The notes under the pieces were generated by a model. That model was given only the letters and a program-made list of their open reading frames with translations, did no database searches and was not told where the DNA came from. Of a stretch of DNA of 64,000 nt, positions 50,419-58,398 are shown piece after piece. This stretch comes from Elusimicrobiota bacterium (GTDB taxonomy: Bacteria > Elusimicrobiota > Elusimicrobia > UBA1565 > UBA9628). Position 1 is the first letter of the stretch, and every line of letters begins with the position of its first letter. The position numbers and the translations under genes were made by a program. Location: NCBI GenBank assembly GCA_016218575.1, contig JACRDN010000005.1, positions 124,001 through 188,000 on the forward strand, read 5' to 3'.

Positions 50419-50642
50419 AAAAGGCGCTCGCGCCAGCCGCGGTCCTGTGGCTTCTCTCGCCCGCCGCGGCTCACGCCTGCGCGGTCTGTTTTGGGCAGCC
50501 CCAGCAGAGCGGGCTGTTCCGCGGCCTCGGCTGGGGGCTCGTCGTCCTCTTGGGATTTACCTTCTCCATTCTGGGGGCCTTGGCCTGGACCATGTGGCGG
50601 ATCGAAAGAAACCGCGCGGCCAGCGAGGCCCGCTCCGCGTGA
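50415..50642 (+). CDS. small secreted/membrane protein with CAVC motif
   Basis: A 75-residue protein: signal-like N-terminus, HACAVCFGQPQQSGL immediately after it, then one membrane helix (GLGWGLVVLLGFTFSILGALAW). The paired Cys facing the periplasm could take part in copper or haem handling. Similar small CxxCFG proteins are seen near ctaA/ctaB in other phyla, from memory. Its start overlaps the previous stop (ATGA) and its stop overlaps ctaA (TGATG). Confidence 0.65.
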   Translation: MKKALAPAAVLWLLSPAAAHACAVCFGQPQQSGLFRGLGWGLVVLLGFTFSILGALAWTMWRIERNRAASEARSA

Positions 50643-51490
50643 TGCCCCCTCTTCCTCTTTGGATCCATCCCCTGGCGGAGCTCACCGCGGTTCTGGCTTT
50701 CTTCCTGATCCTAGCCGGAGGCCTGGTCACCTCGACGGGCTCGAGCCTGGCCGTTCCGGACTGGCCACTCTCCTTCGGCCAGTTTTTCCCGAGGATGGAA
50801 GGCGGAGTCTTCTTCGAGCACGGGCATCGCGTGATCGCAGGCCTGGTGGCGATTCTGGCCTGCGCCCTGGCCTTGGGACTGCGCCTCAAAGAAACTCGAG
50901 CTTGGGTCAAGAGCTTGGCTTACGCCGCCGCCGGCGCGATTTTGCTGCAGGCGCTTCTGGGAGGAATTACCGTGCTCTGGGGCCTGCCCCACCCGGTCTC
51001 GATTGCCCACGCCTGCCTCGGCCAGGCCGTGTTCTGCCTTCTTTTGGCTTTGGCGCAGGCGACGTCTCCGTGGTACGCGGGCTCTGCTCCCGAGCCCGCG
51101 GAAAGCGGCCTCTGGAAGGCGGGCGCCTGGGCGCTTGGGGCCGTCTACCTCCAGATTCTTTGGGGCGCCTTGGTGCGCCACGCCCGCTCGGGGTTGTGGC
51201 TGCATTTTCTCTGGGCCTTCGCCGCCTCGGCCACCCTTGGGAACCTCCTCTACCAGACCTGGGCCCGGGGCGGGGACCGCGCGGCCCTGGCCAGGCCCGC
51301 GCTTATGCTCGCTTTCCTTCTGCCCCTCCAGTGGTTTCTAGGTTTCGAGTCGTTTAGGGCCCGCTTCGTGCTGGACTTGGGGCGCGCCATCAACTTCTCG
51401 GCCGCTCTTACCGCCTGCCATGTGGCCGCGGGGGCCTTGATTCTGGGCACTTGCGTGATTTGGACCTTGCGGTCCCTGCGCCAGCCATGA
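50642..51490 (+). CDS. ctaA: haem A synthase CtaA
   Basis: A 282-residue eight-helix protein that oxidises haem O to haem A. The N-terminal repeat has GGLVTSTGSSLAVPDWPL and FEHGHRVIAG (His ligand); the second has the IAHACLGQAVF His, and another lies in TACHVAAGALIL. The two-fold repeat is visible. It starts inside the stop of the preceding gene and its stop overlaps ctaB (ATGA). Confidence 0.92.
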   Translation: MPPLPLWIHPLAELTAVLAFFLILAGGLVTSTGSSLAVPDWPLSFGQFFPRMEGGVFFEHGHRVIAGLVAILACALALGLRLKETRAWVKSLAYAAAGAILLQALLGGITVLWGLPHPVSIAHACLGQAVFCLLLALAQATSPWYAGSAPEPAESGLWKAGAWALGAVYLQILWGALVRHARSGLWLHFLWAFAASATLGNLLYQTWARGGDRAALARPALMLAFLLPLQWFLGFESFRARFVLDLGRAINFSAALTACHVAAGALILGTCVIWTLRSLRQP

Positions 51491-52329
51491 CCAAGGACAT
51501 TCTCGCGCTCTTCAAGGGCCGCATCGCCCTCATGGTGATGTCGACCTCCGGGCTTGGGTACTGGCTCTCGGGAGCCCGGGATGCGCGGCCGCTGCTCTGC
51601 CTGCTTGCCGGCACCGCCCTTTCCTCATGCGCCTGCGGCGTCCTCAATCAGTACCTGGAGCGCCGCGAGGACCGGCTCATGCGCCGCACGAGTTCCCGCC
51701 CCCTCCCCGCGGGCTCCGTAAAACCGGAGGCCGCTTTGGCCCTGGGCGGCGCGCTTTCGGCCGCCGGAATCGGCCTCCTGGCGGCGGGGGCGGGAGGCCT
51801 GGCGGCAGCCCTAACGGCTTTAACGTTGATTCTCTATTTGGGACTATACACACCGCTCAAAAAGATCACTCCCCATACTACTTGGCTGGGGGCCGCGGCC
51901 GGAGCCATGCCCCCATTGATCGGCTGGGCCGCAGGAATGGGCCATCTTGAGCCTCGCGCCTGGGCTCTGTTCGCGATCCAGTTCTTGTGGCAGATCCCAC
52001 ACTTTCTTTCCCTGTTTTGGATCTATCGCGAGGAGTACGCGGCCGCGGGCTTTCGCGTCATGCCGGTGGTCGATCCCAATGGAGGCCTGACGGCCTTCCA
52101 GATGGCGCTCCACTCCTTCACGGTGCTCTTGGCCAGTCTCTTCCCCCTATTCTTGGGTATGGCGGGGCTGGGCTACGCCATCGGAGCTTTGCTCTTAAGC
52201 ACGGCTTATCTGGGGCTTGGAATGCGCGCCAGTTGGACCTTGGCCGCCTTGGACACGCGCCGCCTGTTCATGGCCTCATTGGCCTATTTGCCTCTCCTGT
52301 TCGGAATGCTTTTGTTCGGAGGAGTTTAA
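51487..52329 (+). CDS. ctaB: protohaem IX farnesyltransferase CtaB
   Basis: A 280-residue UbiA-family prenyltransferase that attaches farnesyl to protohaem to give haem O. The NQYLERREDRLMRRTSSRPL stretch is the conserved N-D-x-x-M-x-R-T-x-x-RPL motif with the Asp residues binding Mg-diphosphate. A second site appears near FWIYREEYAAAGFRVMPV. I chose ATG at 51487, overlapping the ctaA stop. The di-haem cytochrome gene follows at once. Confidence 0.95.
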   Translation: MTKDILALFKGRIALMVMSTSGLGYWLSGARDARPLLCLLAGTALSSCACGVLNQYLERREDRLMRRTSSRPLPAGSVKPEAALALGGALSAAGIGLLAAGAGGLAAALTALTLILYLGLYTPLKKITPHTTWLGAAAGAMPPLIGWAAGMGHLEPRAWALFAIQFLWQIPHFLSLFWIYREEYAAAGFRVMPVVDPNGGLTAFQMALHSFTVLLASLFPLFLGMAGLGYAIGALLLSTAYLGLGMRASWTLAALDTRRLFMASLAYLPLLFGMLLFGGV

Positions 52330-53022
52330 ATGAGGTTGAAAACTTCCGCTTGTCTCGTGATCTTAGCCGCCGCGGCGCTGGCCGCCTGCCAGAGAGCCTC
52401 CTCTCCCGAAGCCAGAGGCCAGGCCTATTTCAACGCCTTGGGCTGCCGCCAATGCCATCAAGTCGGCGCGGTCGGCGGCTCCTACGGACCCAATCTGACT
52501 TTTATCGGTTTCAGAAAGAGCCCACAGTGGCTCGACGCCTGGCTCAAAAACCCGCATTCCTGGCGCAAGCAAACCGTCATGCCCAATTTCAACCTCAACC
52601 AGGAGATGCGTGCCGCTTTGGTGGCCTATCTATCCACCCAGAAGGGGCAGGCCTGGGAGGGCGGCCGACCCTGGAATCATCCTGAAATCCTCCAGGATCC
52701 GCTCAAGCGCGGGGAGATGATCTTCAATTTGGCGGGCTGTGTCGCCTGCCATGCCGAGAAGGGGCGCGGGGGCTATCCCAACAATAACGTGGTCGGGGGG
52801 CTCATCCCCTCCCTCACCAAGGTCGCGGAGGGCTACTCCAAGGAAGAACTGGAAAAGAAAATCGCGGGAGGCGTTTTCCCCGCTCCAGCCGACCCCAACG
52901 CTCCCCCGCCCATGATTTTTATGCCGAAATGGGCGGAGGTGTTGAAGCAAGACGAGATCTCGGCCGTGGCCGACTACTTGATTTCCCTCGCCCCCAAAAA
53001 AGGTCCGACTAGCGAGTGGTAA
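52330..53022 (+). CDS. di-haem cytochrome c lipoprotein, paralogue of the 45431 gene
   Basis: A 230-residue protein with a lipoprotein signal (ALAACQ), CRQCH and CVACH haem motifs, and the same block order as the gene at 45431: GGSYGPNLTFIGFRKSPQWLDAWL against GGSGGPDLTFVGFRHSKAWLEAWL, and GGYPNNNVVGG against GGFPNNNVAGG. It is the last gene of the oxidase operon, starting right after ctaB. Likely donates electrons to CuA. It overlaps the next minus-strand gene by 14 bases. Confidence 0.9.
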   Translation: MRLKTSACLVILAAAALAACQRASSPEARGQAYFNALGCRQCHQVGAVGGSYGPNLTFIGFRKSPQWLDAWLKNPHSWRKQTVMPNFNLNQEMRAALVAYLSTQKGQAWEGGRPWNHPEILQDPLKRGEMIFNLAGCVACHAEKGRGGYPNNNVVGGLIPSLTKVAEGYSKEELEKKIAGGVFPAPADPNAPPPMIFMPKWAEVLKQDEISAVADYLISLAPKKGPTSEW

Positions 53023-53434
53023 GGACCCCAACTCCATAGTGGAAGACGAGCTCTCCTCCGTGGTAGGCCGCCGAGAATAGCAATCCCGTCGCGGCAAGCC
53101 ATGCCGCGAGAAAAAGCCGCGGTCCGGCCGAGGGCTTGAGCCAGCGCCACGCGGAAAGGAGGCTGAAAACCCCTGCAGTCCATAGGCCGAGGCTCTTGTG
53201 CTCGGCGAAGGTCTCCCAGGCCCTCGGAACGTGCGGGACCGTTTTCTCGGCCAGGAGCCCAAGTCCCGCGGCGGCCAAGGCCGCCGCGGTCCCCAGCCAT
53301 AGCAGCGCGGAGGAAGCCCTGGCGAGGTTTCCTGAGCCCCGGCTCAGGAAAGAGGAGAGCTCCGCCGCAAGCCCGAGCGACAGAAGGGCGATCGGAAAAT
53401 GCACGAAGGCCGGGTGCAGGAGGAATAATTCCAT
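53009..53434 (-). CDS. DUF2231-type membrane protein
   Basis: A 141-residue protein with four hydrophobic helices, starting MELFLLHPAFVHFPIALLSLG. The HPxxVHFPIAL motif is the signature of DUF2231 proteins, which often lie next to cytochrome genes and may bind haem. Its 3' end overlaps that of the di-haem cytochrome gene on the other strand. It lies downstream of the Cys/His-rich periplasmic protein on the same strand. Confidence 0.85.
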   Translation of the reverse strand: MELFLLHPAFVHFPIALLSLGLAAELSSFLSRGSGNLARASSALLWLGTAAALAAAGLGLLAEKTVPHVPRAWETFAEHKSLGLWTAGVFSLLSAWRWLKPSAGPRLFLAAWLAATGLLFSAAYHGGELVFHYGVGVLTTR

Positions 53435-53458
53435 CGCGGGTCCGGCAGCCGCCGGGGC

Positions 53459-53857
53459 TTATTTCTCGATCTTATCCACAATCAGGGCCTGCACCCCGCC
53501 GCGGCTGGCGATCGTGCCGGAGAGCTTGGCGCTTTTCCCGGCCAAGTCCTTGGCTTGAACGTAGGCCTCCTTCTTGTCGTGGTTTTCGACCAGCAGGTAA
53601 ACCCCGCCCTTCTCAGTGACCAGGCCCATGGGGGCTCCGCCCAGGATGCATTGCTTGGCGCAGTCGGAGTGTTTTTTCCCCATGGCGCCGTGGCCCATGT
53701 AGCAGGCCATGTCCACGATCTCTCCGGAAAGGGTTCCAGGGCCAGCGGTCTTGGCCGCCTCATGCTTGGCGTGGGCCTTGGCGTCGTGGCCCTCATGGGC
53801 CAGAAGGGGCGCGCTTGCAAGCGCGGCCAGCAGCAAAGAGAATGGGACGAATTTCAT
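53459..53857 (-). CDS. periplasmic Cys/His-rich protein
   Basis: A 132-residue protein with a signal peptide ending LLAHE, then a His-rich start (HEGHDAKAHAKHE) and the motif MACYMGHGAMGKKHSDCAKQCI with three Cys and several Met/His, likely metal-binding. A small OB-like beta-domain follows (VYLLVENHDKKEAYVQAKDLAGKSAKLSGTI). The ATG at 53857 follows AGGAGG by 9 bases. Seen near oxidase loci in other phyla, from memory. The function is not established. Confidence 0.72.
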   Translation of the reverse strand: MKFVPFSLLLAALASAPLLAHEGHDAKAHAKHEAAKTAGPGTLSGEIVDMACYMGHGAMGKKHSDCAKQCILGGAPMGLVTEKGGVYLLVENHDKKEAYVQAKDLAGKSAKLSGTIASRGGVQALIVDKIEK

Positions 53858-53883
53858 GATGGAGTTCCTCCTAAAATGCGGCA

Positions 53884-55251
53884 TCATTTGATCCTAGCAA
53901 ATAATCTCAGCAAGCTCCCTCCCCAGGCAAGGAGGATGCCTTTCTCCGGCGCGGCCCGGGGGAGAGCCTGGGCGAGCTTCAGGTAAAACCGCCCGGCGTC
54001 CGCGTTAAGCGCTGGGATGAGAACCCCATCTCCCGGCCGGTCCCGCAATCCCCGCGAGACGGGGTCGGCGAGATGTCTCTCGGCTCCCCGAAAGATGGCA
54101 ACGCATGCCTTGAGATAGGCGGGGTCTCCGGTCCGCTGGTATCCGGTGAGAAATGCCTCCCCCATGGCCGTTTGGTCTTGGAGAAAACAAGAGGCCGGCC
54201 CCCCGAGACGGTGAACAACACAGCCCCCCAAGAGGTCTTCTTGGCGCCAGCGCCGCAAGGTCTTGAGGGCCTGCTCGCGGTCCTGCCCCCGGGCATGGGG
54301 CGAGGCGAGAACGCTTGCCGCCATGGCCGCGTTGGGGGCCGCGAAGAGGCGCTTGTCCACGGCGGGAATTCCCAAACCCCGGCGCTTGGCCTCGGGGAGG
54401 GAGAAATAATAGCGCCCCTCCACGATCCGGCCGTCCGGCCGCAGGAGCTCCCCGGTTTGGGCGTTGAAATAACCTCCCGCAGGGGCTGAAAGGAAATGCC
54501 GCACATAAGAAAGCGCTCTGGAGGCTCTCTGGGGTTCTGATTCGGCCTCCAAAGTGCGGGCCTGATCTGCCAGCAATTTCTCGTATTCCACCGCCGACCT
54601 ATGAACCCCGCCCCAGACCGGATCCTCAGGACCCAAGACGGCAGAGTCCAGAGGAGGGCGAAAGCGCGCGCCCTCGCGGCGCTTCTTAAGCGCCGCGTCA
54701 ATGGCCGCGGGATTTCTGCGGTAAGCCGCCTCCAATGCCCTGGCCCAGTTGAGGAAAAGCCCGGGCGAGCCCGCGGCCGAGGCCCCGAGAACCTCTCCGG
54801 AGGGCGTGATGAGGGCGAGGCTTGCGCGAAGGCCGGCGCCGAAGCGCAGCTGCAGGTCCGGTCTTTCGTCGAGGTCTTCCTTCACGGCAATGGCGCGACC
54901 CTCGATCCATGACTCAACGCGGGAATCGTTGAAGACTTCCTCCTGCACCTGGGAAGCCCGCGACGACGGGCTTGCCAGGTGCAGGAGAATGAGGCAGTTT
55001 CGTTTTCGTGCTTCCTCAAGAACCTCAGAAGTTAAGGAGCGCCATCTCATTTCGGAATGCTTCGCAATTCTTACCACCGGCCCGCCTGACGGCGGGCCTA
55101 GCCGCCGCCAATGGCCAAAGAAAAGCGGCGGCATACTGCCCCCCGGCCCGAAGGCGAGATAGGCCGCGGCCAAAGCGAAGGCTGTGATCATGAGGCCGAG
55201 CATCATCATGACCCGGCGGTGGATTTCCTTGCCCCGCGCCGGATCCTTCAT
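53884..55251 (-). CDS. DUF255-related protein without the CxxC motif
   Basis: A 455-residue protein. A membrane helix (about 15-35) precedes a thioredoxin-like stretch ([31 protein letters not shown]) that aligns by eye to the DUF255 domain of the next gene, but the CHWCH site is replaced by SPSSRAS. The rest follows the alpha/alpha-barrel pattern of the DUF255/YyaL family. The start overlaps the stop of the upstream paralogue (ATGA). Likely an anchored, redox-inactive partner of the other protein. Confidence 0.7.
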   Translation of the reverse strand: MKDPARGKEIHRRVMMMLGLMITAFALAAAYLAFGPGGSMPPLFFGHWRRLGPPSGGPVVRIAKHSEMRWRSLTSEVLEEARKRNCLILLHLASPSSRASQVQEEVFNDSRVESWIEGRAIAVKEDLDERPDLQLRFGAGLRASLALITPSGEVLGASAAGSPGLFLNWARALEAAYRRNPAAIDAALKKRREGARFRPPLDSAVLGPEDPVWGGVHRSAVEYEKLLADQARTLEAESEPQRASRALSYVRHFLSAPAGGYFNAQTGELLRPDGRIVEGRYYFSLPEAKRRGLGIPAVDKRLFAAPNAAMAASVLASPHARGQDREQALKTLRRWRQEDLLGGCVVHRLGGPASCFLQDQTAMGEAFLTGYQRTGDPAYLKACVAIFRGAERHLADPVSRGLRDRPGDGVLIPALNADAGRFYLKLAQALPRAAPEKGILLAWGGSLLRLFARIK

Positions 55252-57269
55252 GCCTTGGGAAGCAATGCGTCGAGAGTTTTTCTCAAGAGAGCGGCGTCCA
55301 TGATGGGAAGTTCGCAGACTCCCCCCGCGCAAATGTAGATGAGCGTCTTGCCGTCCTTGGGCGCAAAAGCCTCGGGAAAGGGCATGTGCCGGGCGAGGGC
55401 CGTGATCTTCTCCGGCAAAAAGCGGGAACGTATGGTCCGGAGCATTTCCTCGTAGCCGGGCATCCCGGGAGCGCCCGCGATCACGATCTGCCGTGGCTTC
55501 GAGAGATGGAAGCTTAGAGCCGAGAGCATGGCCGCCAAGGACAGGGGGCGCCGCTCCATAAGCGGGCCGAAGCGCCGAAGGGTTTTCTCCGCCGCCTCCA
55601 GGAAGTCCTTACGGCGGGTAAACTGATGGAGGCGCAGAAGGTTCAAGGCGCCAATAGAGCTGGCGCTAGGCTCCACGTTGTCGGAGTCGTCCATGGCGCG
55701 CAGGATGAGGTTCTTATCGTGGCCCTCGGCCGTCAAATAAAATCCTCCCTGATCGGCTAGGAACAGGCGGTTTTGCTCCTCGGCGAGCGCCATGGCCCAG
55801 TCTAGCCACGAGTGGTCGAAGTCCGCCTCGTAAAGATCGAGCAGGCCCTGGGCGAGGAAGGCGTAATCGTCGGCCATCGCCGGCACCCCGGCCTCCCCTC
55901 GCCAACGCCGCCAAAGGTGCTTGGAGTCTGAATCGTAGAGGCGCTTGCGGATGAAGCCCGCGGCGACCTGGGCTGCCGCGAGATACTGGGGCTCCTCAAG
56001 AATCAGCCAGGCCTTGGCGAAGGCCGATATGGCGAGCCCGTTCCAGGAGACGAGGACTTTGTCGTCCAGCCCCGGCCGAGGCCTGGCGGCGCGGGCGGCC
56101 AATAGCCTGGCCTTGGCCTGGCCAAGGTCGGGGCGGGGTGAGGATGGCCCGGCATGGAGGATACGTTTGCCCGAGGGCTCGACTCCGAAATATCGGATGA
56201 AAGGCTCCGTGTCCGCTCCCAGAACGTTTCGCAGCTCCACTTCGCTCCAAAGATAAAACGCCCCCTCCTCTTTACGCCCGGTTTCAGGCTCTAGGCTATC
56301 GGCGTCCTCGGCGGAGAAAAATCCCCCCTCGGAATGGCGCATGTCGCGCAGGAGATAGTCCAAAGTTTCCCGCGCCACCAAGGCCATTTCGGGATCGCCG
56401 CTGACCTGGAAGGCCTCCAAATAGACGGCGGCCAGCTGGGCGTTGTCGTAAAGCATCTTCTCGAAATGGGGCACGCGCCACTCGGCGTCCGTGGAGTAGC
56501 GATGGAATCCCCCCCCGATCTGGTCGCATATCCCTCCCCGGGCCATGCGGCGCAAGGTTACGAGGCAAAGGTCGAGAGCTTCCCTGTTCCCCGTGCGCGC
56601 GTAGTACCTGAGGAGGAAGTGGTGGTAGACCGGCATGGGAAACTTGGGAGCGCTGCCGAAGCCCCCGTGCTCGGGGTCGAAACTTCCCCGGTAGGCCGCC
56701 AAAGCTCTGTCCAGCCATTCGGCGCGGAGTTCCGAGGGCTTCGCCTCCCCGGCCACGTAAGCCCCGACCGCCGCGGTGAGGGAGCCGGCGTCCTTCTCTA
56801 AGTCAGCCCGCTGGGTGCGCCAAAGCTCGGCGATGCGCTCAAGGAGCCGGGCAAATCCCGGCTGGCCCCGGCGCGGCTCCGGGGGAAAGTATGTCCCGCC
56901 GTAAAAAGGCTTGAGCTCGGGCGTCAAGAAGACGTTCAAGGGCCAGCCCCCCTGCCCGGTCATGGCCTGCACCGCGGTCATGTATATCTTGTCCACGTCC
57001 GGGCGCTCCTCGCGGTCGAGCTTGATGGAGATAAACCACTTGTTCATGAGCCCGGCGATGCCGGGATCCTCGAAGCTTTCCTGCTCCATGACGTGGCACC
57101 AATGGCAAGTCGAGTAGCCGATGGATAGGAGGATGGGCTTCTCCTCTGCCCGGGCCTTGGCGAAGGCCTCTTCCCCCCAGGGATGCCAGTCCACGGGATT
57201 ATGCGCGTGCTGGAGAAGATACGGGCTCTTCTCGCGTATCAGGCGGTTGGGCGCGCCATGCTCTGTCAT
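55248..57269 (-). CDS. DUF255 thioredoxin-domain protein (YyaL/SSP411 family)
   Basis: A 673-residue protein of the YyaL/spermatogenesis-associated 20 family: N-terminal thioredoxin fold ([43 protein letters not shown] with the CHWCH site at about 50-54) joined to a six-hairpin glycosidase-like domain ([41 protein letters not shown]). Its biochemical role is not established. I chose ATG at 57269, which has an extended -10 box 7 bases upstream (leaderless). Cytoplasmic, no signal. Confidence 0.88.
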   Translation of the reverse strand: MTEHGAPNRLIREKSPYLLQHAHNPVDWHPWGEEAFAKARAEEKPILLSIGYSTCHWCHVMEQESFEDPGIAGLMNKWFISIKLDREERPDVDKIYMTAVQAMTGQGGWPLNVFLTPELKPFYGGTYFPPEPRRGQPGFARLLERIAELWRTQRADLEKDAGSLTAAVGAYVAGEAKPSELRAEWLDRALAAYRGSFDPEHGGFGSAPKFPMPVYHHFLLRYYARTGNREALDLCLVTLRRMARGGICDQIGGGFHRYSTDAEWRVPHFEKMLYDNAQLAAVYLEAFQVSGDPEMALVARETLDYLLRDMRHSEGGFFSAEDADSLEPETGRKEEGAFYLWSEVELRNVLGADTEPFIRYFGVEPSGKRILHAGPSSPRPDLGQAKARLLAARAARPRPGLDDKVLVSWNGLAISAFAKAWLILEEPQYLAAAQVAAGFIRKRLYDSDSKHLWRRWRGEAGVPAMADDYAFLAQGLLDLYEADFDHSWLDWAMALAEEQNRLFLADQGGFYLTAEGHDKNLILRAMDDSDNVEPSASSIGALNLLRLHQFTRRKDFLEAAEKTLRRFGPLMERRPLSLAAMLSALSFHLSKPRQIVIAGAPGMPGYEEMLRTIRSRFLPEKITALARHMPFPEAFAPKDGKTLIYICAGGVCELPIMDAALLRKTLDALLPKA

Positions 57270-57276
57270 TGGTTTT

Positions 57277-57285
57277 ATTATAACA
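57277..57285 (-). promoter_or_regulatory. extended -10 promoter of the DUF255 pair, leaderless
   Basis: TGTTATAAT on the minus strand, 7 bases before the ATG at 57269. The -35 area falls on one end of the palindrome at 57302-57338. Confidence 0.6.
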
Positions 57286-57301
57286 ATGAGAGGGGTTCGA
57301 G

Positions 57302-57338
57302 TTATCCACCAAAGCTTCCCGGGAATTTTGGTGGATAA
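57302..57338. repeat. 37-base palindrome between divergent promoters
   Basis: Arms TTATCCACCAAA (57302-57313) and TTTGGTGGATAA (57327-57338) are perfectly complementary, and TTCCC/GGGAA extends the dyad across the centre with one extra base. It resembles the 16490-16528 element in size and in its TTATCCAC/GTGGATAA ends. Its ends fall on the -35 areas of both flanking promoters, so it could work as an operator. Confidence 0.75.
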
Positions 57339-57355
57339 GTTCGCGACGGCGTTTT

Positions 57356-57364
57356 TGGTATCAT
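57356..57364 (+). promoter_or_regulatory. extended -10 promoter of the radical SAM gene, leaderless
   Basis: TGGTATCAT, 8 bases before the ATG at 57373, preceded by TTTT; the 13-base block (57352-57364) is identical to the one before orn. No ribosome site lies between it and the ATG. Confidence 0.55.
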
Positions 57365-57372
57365 ACCGACTC

Positions 57373-58332
57373 ATGGCTGTCGACTGGCGCTTCATCTTGA
57401 CCGGAGCCAAGAGGGTGGTGGATTCCAAGGCCATGTACGCCCAGGTGGTCGTGACCGACGACTGCAACCTCACCTGCGCCTACTGCGACGAGTACACCCC
57501 CGGAGCTCCCGTAATCCCCCTGGCCGTCCTAAAGGAACGGATAGACCGGCTCGACAGGCTCGGGGTCCAGGTCTACGACTTCCTGGGCGGGGAGACCTTG
57601 CTCCACCCCGAGATCGCGGCCCTCGTCGCCTACGTCAAGGCCAAGCGCGGGGGCTCGAACCTTGCCACCATCATCACCAACGGCTTTCTCCTGACCGAAA
57701 AGGCAATCCAAGAGCTCAACGCCGCGGGGCTCGACTTCATGCAGGTGTCCGTGGACTCCCTGGAGCCCACCGCGCTCTCGGACAAGAGCCTCAAGTCCAT
57801 CCTGCCCAGGCTCAAGCTTCTGGCCCGGGAGGCCAGGTTCAAGGTCGAGATACAAACCGTGCTCAACGAGGCGACCTTGGCCGACTACGCCCGGTTCCGG
57901 GAGGCCCTCAAGGATTTCCCCTTCACCTTCGGCTTCTCCGTCATGCACGGCAAGGGCGGGCAGATCGCCATCCGCGGCGAGAAGTACCTCGAGCTTTTGC
58001 GCAAGTACGGGGTCTTCGAGGGCGTCAATTTTTACGGCGAGCACTTGACGGAGATGCTGGCGGGCGACTTCTCTAGGCCCTGGAAATGCCTGGCGGGCTT
58101 CAAGTTCCTCTACGTCAACGCCAAGGGAGGCGTGCAGTGGTGCGCCCAGCAGCGCGACTACATGTACCCCTTGGACCAGCTCGACTCCAATATCCTCGCC
58201 CAGAACGACCGCCACAAGCCCTGCGAGGCCGGCTGTTCGCTAGGCTGCGTGCGCATGATCTCCCACACCTTGGGCGAGCCCATGAAGACCTTCGGCGCCA
58301 GCGTGAGGCTCGCCTTGGGCATGCGCCGGTAG
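57373..58332 (+). CDS. radical SAM protein with C-terminal Cys cluster
   Basis: A 319-residue radical SAM enzyme. The CxxxCxxC site is CNLTCAYC (Cys31, 35, 38), with the GGE motif in [13 protein letters not shown]. The C-terminal part (about 235-310) adds further cysteines ([26 protein letters not shown]), suggesting an auxiliary cluster like SPASM-type enzymes. The substrate is unknown. I chose ATG at 57373, next to the predicted transcript start; an earlier in-frame ATG at 57285 would include the promoter and palindrome. Confidence 0.85.
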   Translation: MAVDWRFILTGAKRVVDSKAMYAQVVVTDDCNLTCAYCDEYTPGAPVIPLAVLKERIDRLDRLGVQVYDFLGGETLLHPEIAALVAYVKAKRGGSNLATIITNGFLLTEKAIQELNAAGLDFMQVSVDSLEPTALSDKSLKSILPRLKLLAREARFKVEIQTVLNEATLADYARFREALKDFPFTFGFSVMHGKGGQIAIRGEKYLELLRKYGVFEGVNFYGEHLTEMLAGDFSRPWKCLAGFKFLYVNAKGGVQWCAQQRDYMYPLDQLDSNILAQNDRHKPCEAGCSLGCVRMISHTLGEPMKTFGASVRLALGMRR

Positions 58333-58364
58333 GTCGTCTACCGCAAATAACCGCTCCGTACCTC

Positions 58365-58386
58365 ACCGGCCCCTTGCCCGGTTTTA
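58365..58386 (+). terminator. weak terminator after the radical SAM gene
   Basis: Stem ACCGG/CCGGT (58365-58369 and 58378-58382) with an 8-base loop, followed by TTTA. Short stem and short T-run. The T-rich end also forms the -10 region of the next gene, so it may only partly stop transcription. Confidence 0.35.
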
Positions 58387-58392
58387 TATAAT
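58387..58392 (+). promoter_or_regulatory. -10 box for the diiron oxygenase gene, leaderless
   Basis: TATAAT, 6 bases before the GTG start at 58399. The -35 match is poor. No ribosome site is seen between them, so a leaderless message starting at the GTG is predicted. Confidence 0.45.
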
Positions 58393-58398
58393 TATCCG

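Noticed and set aside
53472-53480. Single TTATCCACA DnaA box
   Set aside because: Inside the coding region of the periplasmic Cys/His-rich protein and without a dyad; one 9-base match is expected by chance at times.
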